Below the pieces are notes generated by a model. The model searched no databases. It was given only the letters and a program-made list of their open reading frames with translations, and had not been told where the DNA came from. Made by a program: the position numbers and the translations under genes. From Sphingopyxis macrogoltabida (lineage in GTDB: Bacteria; Pseudomonadota; Alphaproteobacteria; Sphingomonadales; Sphingomonadaceae), in contig NZ_CP012700.1 of NCBI RefSeq assembly GCF_001307295.1, forward strand, positions 4,693,880 to 4,757,879: a DNA stretch of 64,000 nucleotides. Direction: 5' to 3'. Below, piece by piece: positions 1 to 8,306 of this stretch (the first letter of the stretch is position 1; the number at the start of each line of letters is the position of its first letter).

Positions 1-241
1 ATCAGGTTCAACGGGTCGCGGTCTATTCCGCTCTCAACCTGCGCTTGCACGACAGGCTCCCCGGGGATGGACGGGGTTATAGGCGGCGGGGGGCGGGCTG
101 TCGAGCGGGGATACGGGGCGGCGGACGAAGAATCAGCTCCGCTAAGTCTCTGGTCGCGGACCATTTTATATTTGACGGCGACTTTGCCGAATTCCCAAGT
201 AGCGGCGAATCATAGCTGCTTGTTTCGGGGGCATTTTATTT

Positions 242-2515
242 ATGAAGCTGACTATTCGCGCCGCGCTTCGCGGCTCGCTTTGTGCTGCCGCTTTGGTGGC
301 GGGGTTTTCGGGATCGGCGGGGGCGGCGGAATGCCTGCTCGACACCAATGACGACGGGGTGGTCGATGCCGCCGATACCGACGGCGGGGCGGTGTCGGAC
401 CGGACCGGCAACACGCTGGCGTGCGGGACCATAGCAGGAGCGACCGGCCCCCATACCACTGCATTGGGTTGGGGTGCATTCGCACGTTCGGAAGGCGCGG
501 TAGCAATAGGCTCCTCTGCCGGAGTCCTCGAAGACGCAACCCGCGGCGTCGCTATAGGCTATAACTCGCGTGTTATTGGACGAAACTCCGTCGCCCTAGG
601 TTACGGCACAACGGCTTTCGAAGCCAATGTCGTGGCTGTTGGCAATCGCCGCATTGTTGGCGTAGCGCCAGGCAGGAATAACGATGACGCAGTTATTGTT
701 AGCCAATTGAATGAGGCGCTCGCACCGGCAAATAACTTAGTGCGATTTATTTCAATCATGCCGGATGGTGGACTAGCGGAGGCTACTGGCACCAATGCCT
801 TATCGATCGGGTCAAGGTCTCGTGCGAATGGGAATAATTCTATTGCTTTAGGTGCCGATTCCAATGTCATGGGGAATGATGGCATTGCTATTGGATCTTT
901 TTCAGATGCTAGCTTTTTCAGTATTGCTATCGGGCGCGGATCTAGTGCTAGCGTCTCAAGATCCGTTGCCATTGGCTCCGGCGCTATTGCCGACCGGGAA
1001 AACAGCGTGTCCTTCGGTTCCGCTAGCAACCAACGCCAGTTGACCAATGTGGAAGCGGGCACGCAGAGCACCGATGCGGTCAACCTCGGCCAGTTGAAGG
1101 CGGTGCAATCGACCGCGAACACCGCGCTCGCCGATGCCGCTACGGCGCAGGGGGCCGCCGAGACGGCGCTCGCCAATGCCGCGACCGCACAGGGCACCGC
1201 CGACACGGCGCTGGCCGATGCGGCCGCCGCTCAGTCGACGGCAGACGCCGCGCTGGCCGCGGTCTCTTCGGCGCAGGGCGATGCCGGGGCGGCGCTGGCA
1301 GTCGCGAACAGCGCACAGGCGACGGCGGACGATGCGCTGGCGAATGCCGCGACTGCGCAATCGACTGCTAACACGGCGCTGGCTGATGCGGCTTCGGCGC
1401 AGGGCAGCGCCGATGCCGCGCAGGCGACCGCCGACACCGCGCTCGCCGATGCGGCGACGGCGATCTCGACCGCCAATCAGGCCAGCACCACCGCCAATCA
1501 GGCGTTGGCGCGGGTCGACGAGGTGATTGCACAGGCGGGCAATGTCGTCGGCAACAACGACCGCGGCGCGGCGCCGAGTGCGACGGGCAATGGCGCGGTT
1601 GCTGGCGGTTCGGGCACGGTTGCCGAGGGCGAGGGCGCGGTGTCGTTCGGGCTCGACAACCGGGCGACGGGCAATGGTGCGGTGGCGATCGGCGATCCGA
1701 ATATCGCGACCGGTACCGGCGCGGTGGCGATCGGGGCGAACAACACGGCGACCGGCACCGGTGCGGTGGCGCTGGGCAATGCCAGCACCGCGAACGGCGC
1801 TTCGGCGATTGCGCTGGGCGATGGCGCGGCGGCGGCGGGCGTGGGTAATGTCGCGATCGGCGGGGGCACCTCGGCGAGCGGCGCGAATAGCGTCGCGCTC
1901 GGCAACGGTTCGGTGGCGGAAGAGGCGAACACCGTCTCGGTCGGCGCGGCAGGGGCCGAACGGCGTCTCGTCAATGTCGCGGCGGGGACGGCGGCGACCG
2001 ATGCGGTGAACAAGGGCCAGCTCGATAGCGAAATCGCGGCGCGGCAGACGATGGGGGTCGAACTCGGCGCCGCGATCAGCGCCGAAACCGCGGCGCGCCA
2101 GCAGGCCAATCTGCAGATCTCGCAGCGGCTTGCGGTGCAGGAAGCGTCGGTCACGGCGCTGACCACCGGGCTGTCGAACGAGATGTCGGCGCGCATCGCC
2201 GCCGACAATGCGCTGTCGCAGCGGATCGACGCGGTGTCGACGCGGCTCGACCAGATCGATTCGCAGATCGCGATCCTCGACGACCGCATCTCAAGCTCGA
2301 CCGCGGTTGCGTCGGCGCTGTCGGGCAACGCCTTCCTGCCCGACATGAAGTTCAACCTCACTGCGAACGTCGCCACTTACGACGGCGCGCAGGCGGGGTC
2401 GATCCAGATGGGCGTGTTGCTGAGCCCGCATGTCGCGTTGAACGCCGGCGTGGCGTCGGGCTTCAACCGCCGCGGCAAGACCGCGGCGCGCGCCGGGGTG
2501 ACGATCGGCTTTTGA
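242..2515 (+). CDS. trimeric autotransporter adhesin (YadA-like)
   Basis: Surface adhesin of the trimeric autotransporter (type Vc) class, 757 aa. Seen: a signal peptide ending near AGA-AE (about residue 29); an EF-hand-like stretch rich in Asp at 34-46; a first head of about 14-residue beta-roll repeats with AVAIG/SVALG motifs (about 72-262); neck motifs with DAV..xQL at 149-156, 278-284 and 587-594; an alanine-rich coiled-coil stalk of 14-residue repeats (292-420); a second head (445-570); a coiled coil; and a C-terminal anchor ending in Phe (about 700-757). Family knowledge: the anchor trimerises into an outer-membrane beta-barrel and the heads bind surfaces. The first head is much AT-richer than the rest. 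The ligand is unknown. No strong ribosome binding site precedes the ATG. Confidence 0.93.
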   Translation: MKLTIRAALRGSLCAAALVAGFSGSAGAAECLLDTNDDGVVDAADTDGGAVSDRTGNTLACGTIAGATGPHTTALGWGAFARSEGAVAIGSSAGVLEDATRGVAIGYNSRVIGRNSVALGYGTTAFEANVVAVGNRRIVGVAPGRNNDDAVIVSQLNEALAPANNLVRFISIMPDGGLAEATGTNALSIGSRSRANGNNSIALGADSNVMGNDGIAIGSFSDASFFSIAIGRGSSASVSRSVAIGSGAIADRENSVSFGSASNQRQLTNVEAGTQSTDAVNLGQLKAVQSTANTALADAATAQGAAETALANAATAQGTADTALADAAAAQSTADAALAAVSSAQGDAGAALAVANSAQATADDALANAATAQSTANTALADAASAQGSADAAQATADTALADAATAISTANQASTTANQALARVDEVIAQAGNVVGNNDRGAAPSATGNGAVAGGSGTVAEGEGAVSFGLDNRATGNGAVAIGDPNIATGTGAVAIGANNTATGTGAVALGNASTANGASAIALGDGAAAAGVGNVAIGGGTSASGANSVALGNGSVAEEANTVSVGAAGAERRLVNVAAGTAATDAVNKGQLDSEIAARQTMGVELGAAISAETAARQQANLQISQRLAVQEASVTALTTGLSNEMSARIAADNALSQRIDAVSTRLDQIDSQIAILDDRISSSTAVASALSGNAFLPDMKFNLTANVATYDGAQAGSIQMGVLLSPHVALNAGVASGFNRRGKTAARAGVTIGF
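1115..1501 (+). repeat. 42-bp tandem repeats coding the adhesin stalk
   Basis: About nine tandem, imperfect 42-nt units encode 14-residue units of the type ATAQ-x-x-A-x-x-AL-A-x-A, i.e. two heptads each. This is a coiled-coil stalk between the two head domains. Near-identical units make the array prone to length change by slippage or recombination. Confidence 0.8.
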
Positions 2516-2533
2516 TGCTGATGACGCGAAAGG

Positions 2534-2567
2534 GCGGCGGGCCATGCGGTCCGCCGCTTTTTTTTTT
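2534..2567 (+). terminator. Rho-independent terminator of the adhesin gene
   Basis: GCGGCGG and CCGCCGC arms around a 10-nt loop, followed directly by a run of ten T. It lies 19 bp after the adhesin stop codon. Confidence 0.9.
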
Positions 2568-2620
2568 GGGAAAGTCTGTCGGGGATGGCCGCCTCGGGGT
2601 GGAGACCTGCCCCTGAATTT

Positions 2621-2725
2621 CGTCATGCTGAACTTGTTTCAGCATCCATGGCCAGAGTTCGAATTTTACGCCGCGTCAAAGGATACGGCAGGCCATGGAC
2701 CCTGAAACAAGTTCAGGGTGACGAA
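2621..2725. repeat. REP-like inverted repeat, family A copy 1
   Basis: Outer arms begin CGTCATGCTGAACTTG and end CAAGTTCAGGGTGACG, with an inner CCATGG pair on each side. A second, diverged copy lies at 48724-48827. Intergenic, non-coding. Confidence 0.8.
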
Positions 2726-2808
2726 GAATGAGATGCCCGCTTCCGGCCGAGCGGCGCCGTTCCTGCTGCCGGGATTGGCCGCGCCGGGATTTTGTGCGAA
2801 ACTGCGGC

Positions 2809-3096
2809 ATGGCCACGCCCGACCTCAGCGACCGGGAGCAATATATCGCCTATCGCCGCGAACTGCGCGGCGTGGCACGCTGGTCGCGGCTCGTGGGCTT
2901 TGTCCTTGTCGTGATCGCGTTCGCGCTGTTCGTCTGGCCGCAGAGCGGCGGGCCGTGGCTGCTCGGGCCGCTGCGCACCGAGACATGGGGCTGGATCGCG
3001 CTGGTCGGCGGCTGGCTTATCTGGATCGCGGTCATCGTCCGGCGCACGCGCTATCACAAAGCGCGGCTGGCCGAAGCGGACGACGCGGCGCGATGA
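2809..3096 (+). CDS. small two-helix membrane protein, unknown function
   Basis: A 95-aa protein not recognised beyond its architecture. It has a polar N-terminus with the charged stretch SDREQYIAYRREL, two hydrophobic helices (about residues 25-43 and 58-78, separated by a Gly/Pro-rich turn) and a basic C-terminal tail. I chose the ATG giving MATPDL because upstream codons are Arg/Cys-rich and look non-coding. Its stop overlaps the next start (ATGA), so the two are probably co-translated. Confidence 0.7.
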   Translation: MATPDLSDREQYIAYRRELRGVARWSRLVGFVLVVIAFALFVWPQSGGPWLLGPLRTETWGWIALVGGWLIWIAVIVRRTRYHKARLAEADDAAR

Positions 3097-3539
3097 GGCC
3101 GCGATGGGTGGCCGCTGTTCTCGCGACGCTGCTGCTCGCCGCGACGCCGCCGGCCGCCAGCGTCGACGATCTCGCCTGGCTCGCGGGTGAATGGACGAGC
3201 GACGTCGATGGTCGCTGGACCGAGGAAAGCTGGACGGCCCCGCGCGGCGGGATGATGATCGGCCACAGCCGGTCGGGACACGGCGAGGCGCTGCGCGAGT
3301 TCGAGTTTCTGCGGATCGTCGTGGTCGAGGGCGCCCCGGCCTATATCGCGCAGCCGGGCGGCGGGGGGCCGGTGGCGTTCCGGCTCGCGGCGCATGACGC
3401 GGCGAGCGCGACCTTCGAAAATGCCGCGCATGATTATCCGCAGCGCATCCGCTATGTGCTGAGCGGCGACACGCTGACCGCGACGATTTCGGCGATCGAC
3501 GGGTCGAAGGCGCGGAGCTGGGTTTACCGGCGGCGCTAA
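3093..3539 (+). CDS. secreted DUF6265-like protein
   Basis: A 148-aa protein with a clear signal peptide (hydrophobic to about residue 23, then ASVDD). It carries the WLAGEW..........EESWTAPRGG.M.G..R pattern and a C-terminal FENAAHDYPQRI.Y....D.L.A.I segment typical of the DUF6265 group of lipocalin-like small proteins. Function is unknown; the fold suggests binding of a small hydrophobic ligand, which is inference. It starts inside the stop codon of the membrane-protein gene upstream and meets the convergent transporter gene tail to tail with a 4-bp overlap. Confidence 0.75.
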   Translation: MRPRWVAAVLATLLLAATPPAASVDDLAWLAGEWTSDVDGRWTEESWTAPRGGMMIGHSRSGHGEALREFEFLRIVVVEGAPAYIAQPGGGGPVAFRLAAHDAASATFENAAHDYPQRIRYVLSGDTLTATISAIDGSKARSWVYRRR

Positions 3540-3991
3540 CCCGTCCGCCGTGCGAGCCAGACGCCGGCGACCATCAGCGCGATCCCGGCAATCCGCTTCG
3601 TGTCGACGGGGAATTGCGCGGCGCCGAACAGTCCGAAATGATCGATGACGGCGGCGCTGGCGATCTGGCCGACGAGGACGAAGAAGATCGCGTTGCCAAC
3701 CCCAAAACGCGGCGCGATGAAGGTCACCGAAATGACGTAGAAGGCGACGAACAGCCCGCCGAAATAGAATATCCACGGGATGTCGCCGGAAAAGCGGATG
3801 TCGCCGAGCGATCCGGTGACGAGCGCCCCGGTGCCCGCGATCAGCAGCGCGAGGCCGAAAAGGATCACCGACGCTGCCATCGGGCTGCCGAGGCGTCCGC
3901 CGAGCCCGCCGTTGAGCGCCGCGAGGATCGGGATGCCGACCCCGGTGAGCAGCATGATCGTCGCGAAGGCGGGCGCGTTGCTGCTGGTCAT
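3536..3991 (-). CDS. DMT-type (DUF606/YdcZ-like) inner-membrane transporter
   Basis: A 151-aa hydrophobic protein with about five transmembrane helices and the duplicated-half architecture of the DUF606/YdcZ group. Visible family traits are an N-terminal NGGLGGRLGSPMAAS segment and the FGVGNAIFFVLVGQI.SAA..DHFGLFG stretch. Substrate is unknown. The start codon overlaps the tautomerase stop (ATGA), and it is the last gene of a four-gene minus-strand operon divergent from a LysR regulator. Confidence 0.8.
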   Translation of the reverse strand: MTSSNAPAFATIMLLTGVGIPILAALNGGLGGRLGSPMAASVILFGLALLIAGTGALVTGSLGDIRFSGDIPWIFYFGGLFVAFYVISVTFIAPRFGVGNAIFFVLVGQIASAAVIDHFGLFGAAQFPVDTKRIAGIALMVAGVWLARRTG

Positions 3992-4206
3992 GGCCTGGCT
4001 TTCCCCGCTGCCTGGGCGCGGTAGTCGAGGACGGGCAGGCCGCCGATGCCCCAATTGTCCACATCGATCTCGTCGATCGTGACGACCGTCGTCGCCGGAT
4101 TCTTGCCGAGCGTGCGCTGGAGGAGGTCGGTGACCCCGGCGATCAGTTCGCGCTTCTGCTCGGCGGTCGCCCTCTCGCGGGTGATCCTGATATTCACATA
4201 TGGCAT
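3988..4206 (-). CDS. 4-oxalocrotonate tautomerase family protein
   Basis: A 72-aa protein starting MPYVNI, so Pro1 becomes the N-terminal catalytic base after Met removal, as in the tautomerase superfamily. The ITRERATAEQKRELIAGVTDLLQ helix and the TTVVTIDEIDVDNWGIGG strand segment match the 4-OT fold. A second ATG sits one codon upstream (4209) and overlaps the GST stop; the Pro-2 rule favours 4206. It is the third gene of the four-gene operon and may act on keto-enol intermediates, but the substrate cannot be read from sequence. Confidence 0.88.
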   Translation of the reverse strand: MPYVNIRITRERATAEQKRELIAGVTDLLQRTLGKNPATTVVTIDEIDVDNWGIGGLPVLDYRAQAAGKARP

Positions 4207-4814
4207 CATATAGCTCCTTCGGCGGGCCACCCTGGCATTTCCGAAAAGTCCGGCAGCGCGGCAATCCGGCGCGTCCACTCGCCGATCGCCGGCCAGCCCG
4301 CAATATCGATCCCCGCGTCGCCCATAAGCGCCAGATAGGGGCTTGCCGCAAGGTCGGCGATCGTCAGCCGCCCGCCGGTGAGCCAGTCGCGGCGCTCGAG
4401 ATGCGCCTCGACCACCGGCAGGATGCGCGCGGTGACCGCCGCGGCATGGTCTTCAGCGATCGCGGCGCCGAACTTGCGCTGGAGACGGAGGGTCGCGGGG
4501 CCGTTCGCGATCTCGTTGGCGGCGTGCGACAGCCAGACATGGATTGCGCCGCGTTCCTCGGGGCTTTCGCCGTCCCAGTCGCCGGGGCGGTGACGCGCGG
4601 CGAGGCAGGCGAGGATGGCCTGGCTGTCGCGGAGGATGAGATCGCCGTCGACGAACAAAGGTATCTGCCGCATCGGGGTGAGCGCGGCGAAGGCATCGGA
4701 CTGGCGCGCCGCCGCGTCGGTGGCAATTTCGACCCACGGCAGGCCGAGGAAGGCGAGCGCCATGCGGACCTTGTGCGTGTTCCCCGACAAGGGCGAGCCG
4801 TAAAGGCGGATCAT
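4206..4814 (-). CDS. glutathione S-transferase family protein
   Basis: A 202-aa GST. The thioredoxin-like N-domain begins MIRLYGSPLSGNTHKVRMAL; the QIPLFVDGDLILRDSQAIL stretch holds the cis-Pro and the Asp-Ser pair that bind the glutathione gamma-glutamyl group. The C-domain has LTIADLAASPYL, the usual N-capping motif. Two ATGs are possible. 4814 is preferred because AGGAG lies 7 nt upstream; the one at 4820 is only 1 nt from AGGAG, though it overlaps the preceding stop. The gene is coupled to the tautomerase gene downstream. Probable role: conjugation or isomerisation of small electrophiles. Confidence 0.9.
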   Translation of the reverse strand: MIRLYGSPLSGNTHKVRMALAFLGLPWVEIATDAAARQSDAFAALTPMRQIPLFVDGDLILRDSQAILACLAARHRPGDWDGESPEERGAIHVWLSHAANEIANGPATLRLQRKFGAAIAEDHAAAVTARILPVVEAHLERRDWLTGGRLTIADLAASPYLALMGDAGIDIAGWPAIGEWTRRIAALPDFSEMPGWPAEGAI

Positions 4815-4816
4815 CG

Positions 4817-5443
4817 TCATTCTCCTGATAGTTGGGCGCGCAGCGCCGCGACTTCGGCGCGCAACTGGTTGAGTTCCGCGGCCATCGGGCGCACCGCGGC
4901 GGAAATCTGGTCTTCGGTGAAGCGCGGGGTGATATGCTGCGAGCAATTCCATTCCCAGCCGACCACGTCGATCAGAAAGGCGCGCTCGGGCGTCGCCTGA
5001 TAGCCCGCCGGCATCAGCGAGGTGACGAGCGCGGGATCGTCGGCGAGTTCGACGGTGCGTGCATGGCCGAGCAGCTTCAGCCGCGCGCGGTTCGGATAGT
5101 CCATCAGGAATAGCGATACGCGGTCGTCGCCCGCGAGATTGGCAGCGCTGATATATTGGCGGTTGCCGCGATAATCGGCGAAGCCGATGCGATTGCCCTC
5201 GATATGGCGGAGGAAGCCAGCGGGGCCGCCGCGATGCTGCATATAGGGCCAGCCGTCGGCGGTGACGCTCGCCATATAGAAGCTGTCGCGCGCCGTGATA
5301 AATTCCGCTTCGCGCGGCCCGATCGGATCGGGGGTGCCGTCGGCGCCAAGCTCCATCCGCGCATAGGCGGCGCGCGACCCCTGCTGCTGCTGCATCGCGC
5401 GCGCCGCGTCGGTGAAGATCGTGTGGAGATAGTTGCGGGCCAT
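4817..5443 (-). CDS. pyridoxamine 5'-phosphate oxidase-fold flavin protein
   Basis: A 208-aa protein of the FMN-binding split-barrel class. Visible are FITARDSFYMASVTADGWPYMQHRGGPAGF and RGNRQYISAANLAGDDRVSLFLMDYPNRARLKLLGHAR, the usual flavin-phosphate binding strands. The C-terminal segment TEDQI...VRPMAAELNQLRAEVAALRAQL looks like a short coiled coil. It leads the four-gene operon (with GST, tautomerase and transporter), divergent from the LysR gene at 5529. That layout suggests LysR control. Proteins of this class bind FMN, F420 or haem; which one cannot be decided. Confidence 0.85.
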   Translation of the reverse strand: MARNYLHTIFTDAARAMQQQQGSRAAYARMELGADGTPDPIGPREAEFITARDSFYMASVTADGWPYMQHRGGPAGFLRHIEGNRIGFADYRGNRQYISAANLAGDDRVSLFLMDYPNRARLKLLGHARTVELADDPALVTSLMPAGYQATPERAFLIDVVGWEWNCSQHITPRFTEDQISAAVRPMAAELNQLRAEVAALRAQLSGE

Positions 5444-5506
5444 CGCGGGATTTCCTTCCTTCCAGACCGGATAGGTCGTTGCGTTTGGTGCGATAATCTG
5501 TGAAAA

Positions 5507-5525
5507 ATGAAGAACTCTATTTCAT
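5507..5525. promoter_or_regulatory. candidate LysR operator
   Basis: Perfect inverted repeat ATGAA-N9-TTCAT in the 85-bp divergent gap between the flavin-protein operon and the LysR gene, ending 3 bp before the LysR start codon. Position and symmetry fit an autoregulatory site; binding is inferred. Confidence 0.4.
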
Positions 5526-5528
5526 AAA

Positions 5529-6431
5529 ATGGAACAATCTGTGGACCGGCTGCTTACGCTCGAAATGTTCGTCGCGGTCGCGGGCGAAGGCGGCTTCGCT
5601 GCGGCGGCGCGCAAGCTCGGCAGTTCGCCGCCGGCGGTGACACGCGGGATCGCGGCGCTCGAAGCGCGGTTGGGGACCAGCATGTTCCATCGCTCGACGC
5701 GCGCGGTCGCGCTGACCGACGCCGGTGCGGCGTTTCTGGGCGAGGCGCGGCGCATCCTGGCCGACCTGGCGGGCGCCGAGCGCGAGGTGCGCGGCGCACA
5801 GGCCGACCCGCGCGGGCAGCTTTACCTGACCGCGCCGGTGATGTTCGGACGGCTCCATGTGCTCCCCGTGGTGCGTGCGCTGCTCGAACAGCATCGCGAC
5901 CTCGGCGTGCGGATGATGCTGATCGACCGCAACGTCCGCATCGTCGAAGAAGGTATCGACGTCGCGGTGCGGATCGGCCCGCTCGCCGATTCGAGCCTCA
6001 AGGCGGTGCGGATCGGCGCGGTGCGCCAGATGCTCGCGGCGAGCCCCGCCTATCTGGCGCGGCGCGGCGCGCCGGCGCGCGTCGCCGATCTGGCCGACCA
6101 CGATCTGATCGGCACAATGGGGCCGCGCGCGGTGAACGAGTGGCAGTTCGCCGGGACACGCTGGCGGCTCGAACCGCGGCCGCGGCTGGTGCTCAATACC
6201 GTCGATGCGGCGCTCGCGGCGGCCGAGGCGGGGCTGGGGATCGCCAATCTCCTGAGCTACCAGCTTGCCGGCGCGCTTGGCGACGGGCGGCTGATTTCGC
6301 TGCTTCCCGCCGAACAGCCGCCCGCACTGCCGGTCCATCTGCTGTTCGAACCGTCACGCGCCGCGCTGCCCGCAGTGCGGCTGTTCGTCGCGGCGATGAA
6401 GGCGCGGGCGCGGATGGCGGGGCTGGTTTGA
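5529..6431 (+). CDS. LysR-family transcriptional regulator
   Basis: A 300-aa regulator. The N-terminal winged HTH (LLTLEMFVAVAGEGGFAAAARKLGSSPPAVTRGIAALEARLG....FHRSTRAVALTDAG) is canonical, and a substrate-binding domain begins near residue 88 (GQLYLTAPVMFGRLHVLPVV). It belongs to the branch that often controls divergent oxidoreductase or transporter genes. It sits head to head with the four-gene minus-strand operon, so that operon is its likely target. The inducer is unknown. Confidence 0.93.
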   Translation: MEQSVDRLLTLEMFVAVAGEGGFAAAARKLGSSPPAVTRGIAALEARLGTSMFHRSTRAVALTDAGAAFLGEARRILADLAGAEREVRGAQADPRGQLYLTAPVMFGRLHVLPVVRALLEQHRDLGVRMMLIDRNVRIVEEGIDVAVRIGPLADSSLKAVRIGAVRQMLAASPAYLARRGAPARVADLADHDLIGTMGPRAVNEWQFAGTRWRLEPRPRLVLNTVDAALAAAEAGLGIANLLSYQLAGALGDGRLISLLPAEQPPALPVHLLFEPSRAALPAVRLFVAAMKARARMAGLV

Positions 6432-6644
6432 GCGTGCCGTGACCCGACGCGCCCATCGATAATCATGATCCATGTTAGCGCGCCGCCGCGCGGCGTGGTA
6501 TAAACGGGACCAACGACTGCGATTCCACCCAGATCGGCTTTTCGTGGTTTCGGCTTAATGTCGCAGTCCCCGATGCATACGGCCAGCCGATCGTCCCAAG
6601 CCGAGAGCCAGGTAGCGCTTGCTCGCGCAGAGAGGAGCATCGCC

Positions 6645-6842
6645 ATGCGTGCTTTCCATCTTTTGATCGACGACACCGAGACCCGGCGCATAGACTTTCA
6701 CGCCGAAGGCCCCGACCACGCGTTCCAGATCGCGCGCAACGAAAATGACGGCGTGAACGTTACGCTGTGGGAAGGCGAACGATTGCTTGCCCGAATGACG
6801 AAGACCGAAGCGAATGTCTGGAAACTGCACGCGCTCGGTTGA
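6645..6842 (+). CDS. 65-aa protein, unknown function
   Basis: Small soluble protein (MRAFHLLIDDTETRRIDF...). It is predicted mostly beta, with no signal peptide or cysteines. The start is supported by AGAGGAG 7 nt before the ATG. It is followed 41 bp later by the Crp/Fnr gene on the same strand and resembles DUF6894-type small proteins in length and beta character, without clear sequence identity. I do not recognise the family. Confidence 0.55.
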   Translation: MRAFHLLIDDTETRRIDFHAEGPDHAFQIARNENDGVNVTLWEGERLLARMTKTEANVWKLHALG

Positions 6843-6883
6843 ACGTCGTCGTTCGCTGCATATGGGACCACCGCGAGGATGAT

Positions 6884-7672
6884 ATGTCGAGTGATGTCAC
6901 GCGTCTGTCCCAATGGATGGACCATCATCGCACCCGGATGGAACTCGGCCCGCTCAGCATACTGATCAGGAAATTGCTCAGCCACAGCCTGCTATCGACT
7001 GACGATCAGCAGGCGATCGCCGCACTGCCGCACAAGCTCCGGCGGTTGCAGCCGGGCGAATCGATTCTGCGCGAAGGCGACCAGGCCGAGATCTGCCCCG
7101 TCCTGCTGAGCGGCTTCGCCTATCGCCAGAAGGTCGCCTCGGACGGCGGGCGGCAGATTGTTGCGCTCAAATTGCCGGGCGATGCGCTCGACCTGCAGTC
7201 GCTCTATCTGGAAAAGGCCGATCACGACATCCGGATGCTGACGACTGCCGAAATGGCGCTGGTGCCGCTGGCGGCGATGGAGCAGCTTACGATCAAGCGT
7301 CCTGCCGTGGCGCGCGCGGTCCTGATCGACATATTGGTCGAGGCGTCGATCGGCCGCGAATGGCTGCTCAATATCGGCCGCCGCAACGCGCTGGCACGGC
7401 TCGCGCACCTGCTGTGTGAGTTGCACGACCGGGTGAGCGACATCGCGAGCGAGGCGAGCGAATATTTCGAAATACCGCTGACGCAGGAACAGCTTGCCGA
7501 CCTGCTCGGGCTCACCCCGGTGCATATCAACCGCATGGTCCGCCAGCTCGAAAAAATGGGCGCGATCGGCCGGCCGTCACGCTCGCTGACGATCCTCAAT
7601 CTGTCGGAGTTGGCAAAAATATCCAAGTTCTCGTCGGCTTACCTGCATCGAAACAATGTCTCGGGGGTTTGA
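6884..7672 (+). CDS. Crp/Fnr-family transcriptional regulator
   Basis: A 262-aa regulator. The cyclic-nucleotide-binding-like domain is at about 45-150 (LRRLQPGESILREGDQAEICPVLLSGFAYRQ, then GGRQIVALKLPGDALDL), with a long dimer helix. The C-terminal winged HTH has LTQEQLADLLGLTPVHINRMVRQLEKMGAI near 205-235. No N-terminal cysteine cluster is present, so it is not an oxygen-sensing FNR of the iron-sulfur type. The start is set by GAGG 6 nt upstream of ATG. It may control the following small-protein and YcgG/DUF1989 genes, which is inference from position. Confidence 0.9.
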   Translation: MSSDVTRLSQWMDHHRTRMELGPLSILIRKLLSHSLLSTDDQQAIAALPHKLRRLQPGESILREGDQAEICPVLLSGFAYRQKVASDGGRQIVALKLPGDALDLQSLYLEKADHDIRMLTTAEMALVPLAAMEQLTIKRPAVARAVLIDILVEASIGREWLLNIGRRNALARLAHLLCELHDRVSDIASEASEYFEIPLTQEQLADLLGLTPVHINRMVRQLEKMGAIGRPSRSLTILNLSELAKISKFSSAYLHRNNVSGV

Positions 7673-7705
7673 CCGAATAGCCTCATACGGGCCGGGAGTT
7701 TTCCG

Positions 7706-7930
7706 ATGCCGCAATATTTCTTCAATACGTCGAACGGATCGCCGCATATCGACGACGCCGGTATGGAGCTTCCCGACATCTCAGCAGCGCGGCGCGAGGC
7801 GATCCGCTATGGGGGCAGCCTGCTCAGCGACGATCCCGAGATGGTGATGCAGGATAATGGTTTGCGCATCGATGTGGTCGACGAAGCCGGTAGCCGCTGT
7901 TTCGCGGTGCGGGTGACAATCGAAGACTAG
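7706..7930 (+). CDS. DUF6894 small protein
   Basis: A 74-aa protein with the typical DUF6894 opening MPQYFFNTSNGSPHIDDAGMELPDISAARREAIRY and the C-terminal LRIDVVDEAG.....VRVTIED. Family function is unknown; members are common, often multicopy, in Rhizobiales and Sphingomonadales. GGGAG sits 7 nt before the ATG. It lies 33 bp after the Crp/Fnr gene on the same strand. Confidence 0.85.
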   Translation: MPQYFFNTSNGSPHIDDAGMELPDISAARREAIRYGGSLLSDDPEMVMQDNGLRIDVVDEAGSRCFAVRVTIED

Positions 7931-7940
7931 GCCTGCCGGC

Positions 7941-8306
7941 GTGCGTAACTGCCCGATCGAGCGCTCATCGATGATCGAGGGCGCGGCGTTCGATGCTGAT
8001 GCTGCGATTTTGTGCATCCGTTTTCGGGACAACGGCACCTATTTCTATTTCGACGTTCCCGAGCATCTGTTCGACGGGCTGTGCAACGCTGTCTCGGCCG
8101 GGACGTTTTTCAACGAACGGATCAGGGACCGATTTCGCTGCGAGCGTGATCCTGAACGGCGGCGTTCCGTCCGGAAACATAGAAGCCTGCCCTCGTCGGC
8201 GCGCGCAGCTTGGGAATCTAGGCAATCTGGGTTAAGTTTCCCGCAAATACCGGCGTCGGCCGGGCGGCTGCGGGGAGCCAACGCATGCGCCATTCGTTCG
8301 TTCGAC
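7941..8306 (+). CDS. KTSC-domain reading frame, open into the next gene
   Basis: The first about 70 codons encode a convincing KTSC domain: IERSSMIEGAAFDADAAILCIRFRDNGTYFYFDVP, then LFDGLCNAVSAGTFFNERIRDRF. Such proteins normally end right after this IRDRY/F segment. Here no stop follows and the frame stays open for about 55 low-complexity Arg/Ser codons into the YcgG-like gene starting at 8307. The initiator is probably GTG at 7941, with ATG at 7971 as an alternative. Either a decayed KTSC gene that lost its stop, or a true KTSC-YcgG fusion of 346 aa. KTSC function is unknown. Confidence 0.5.
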
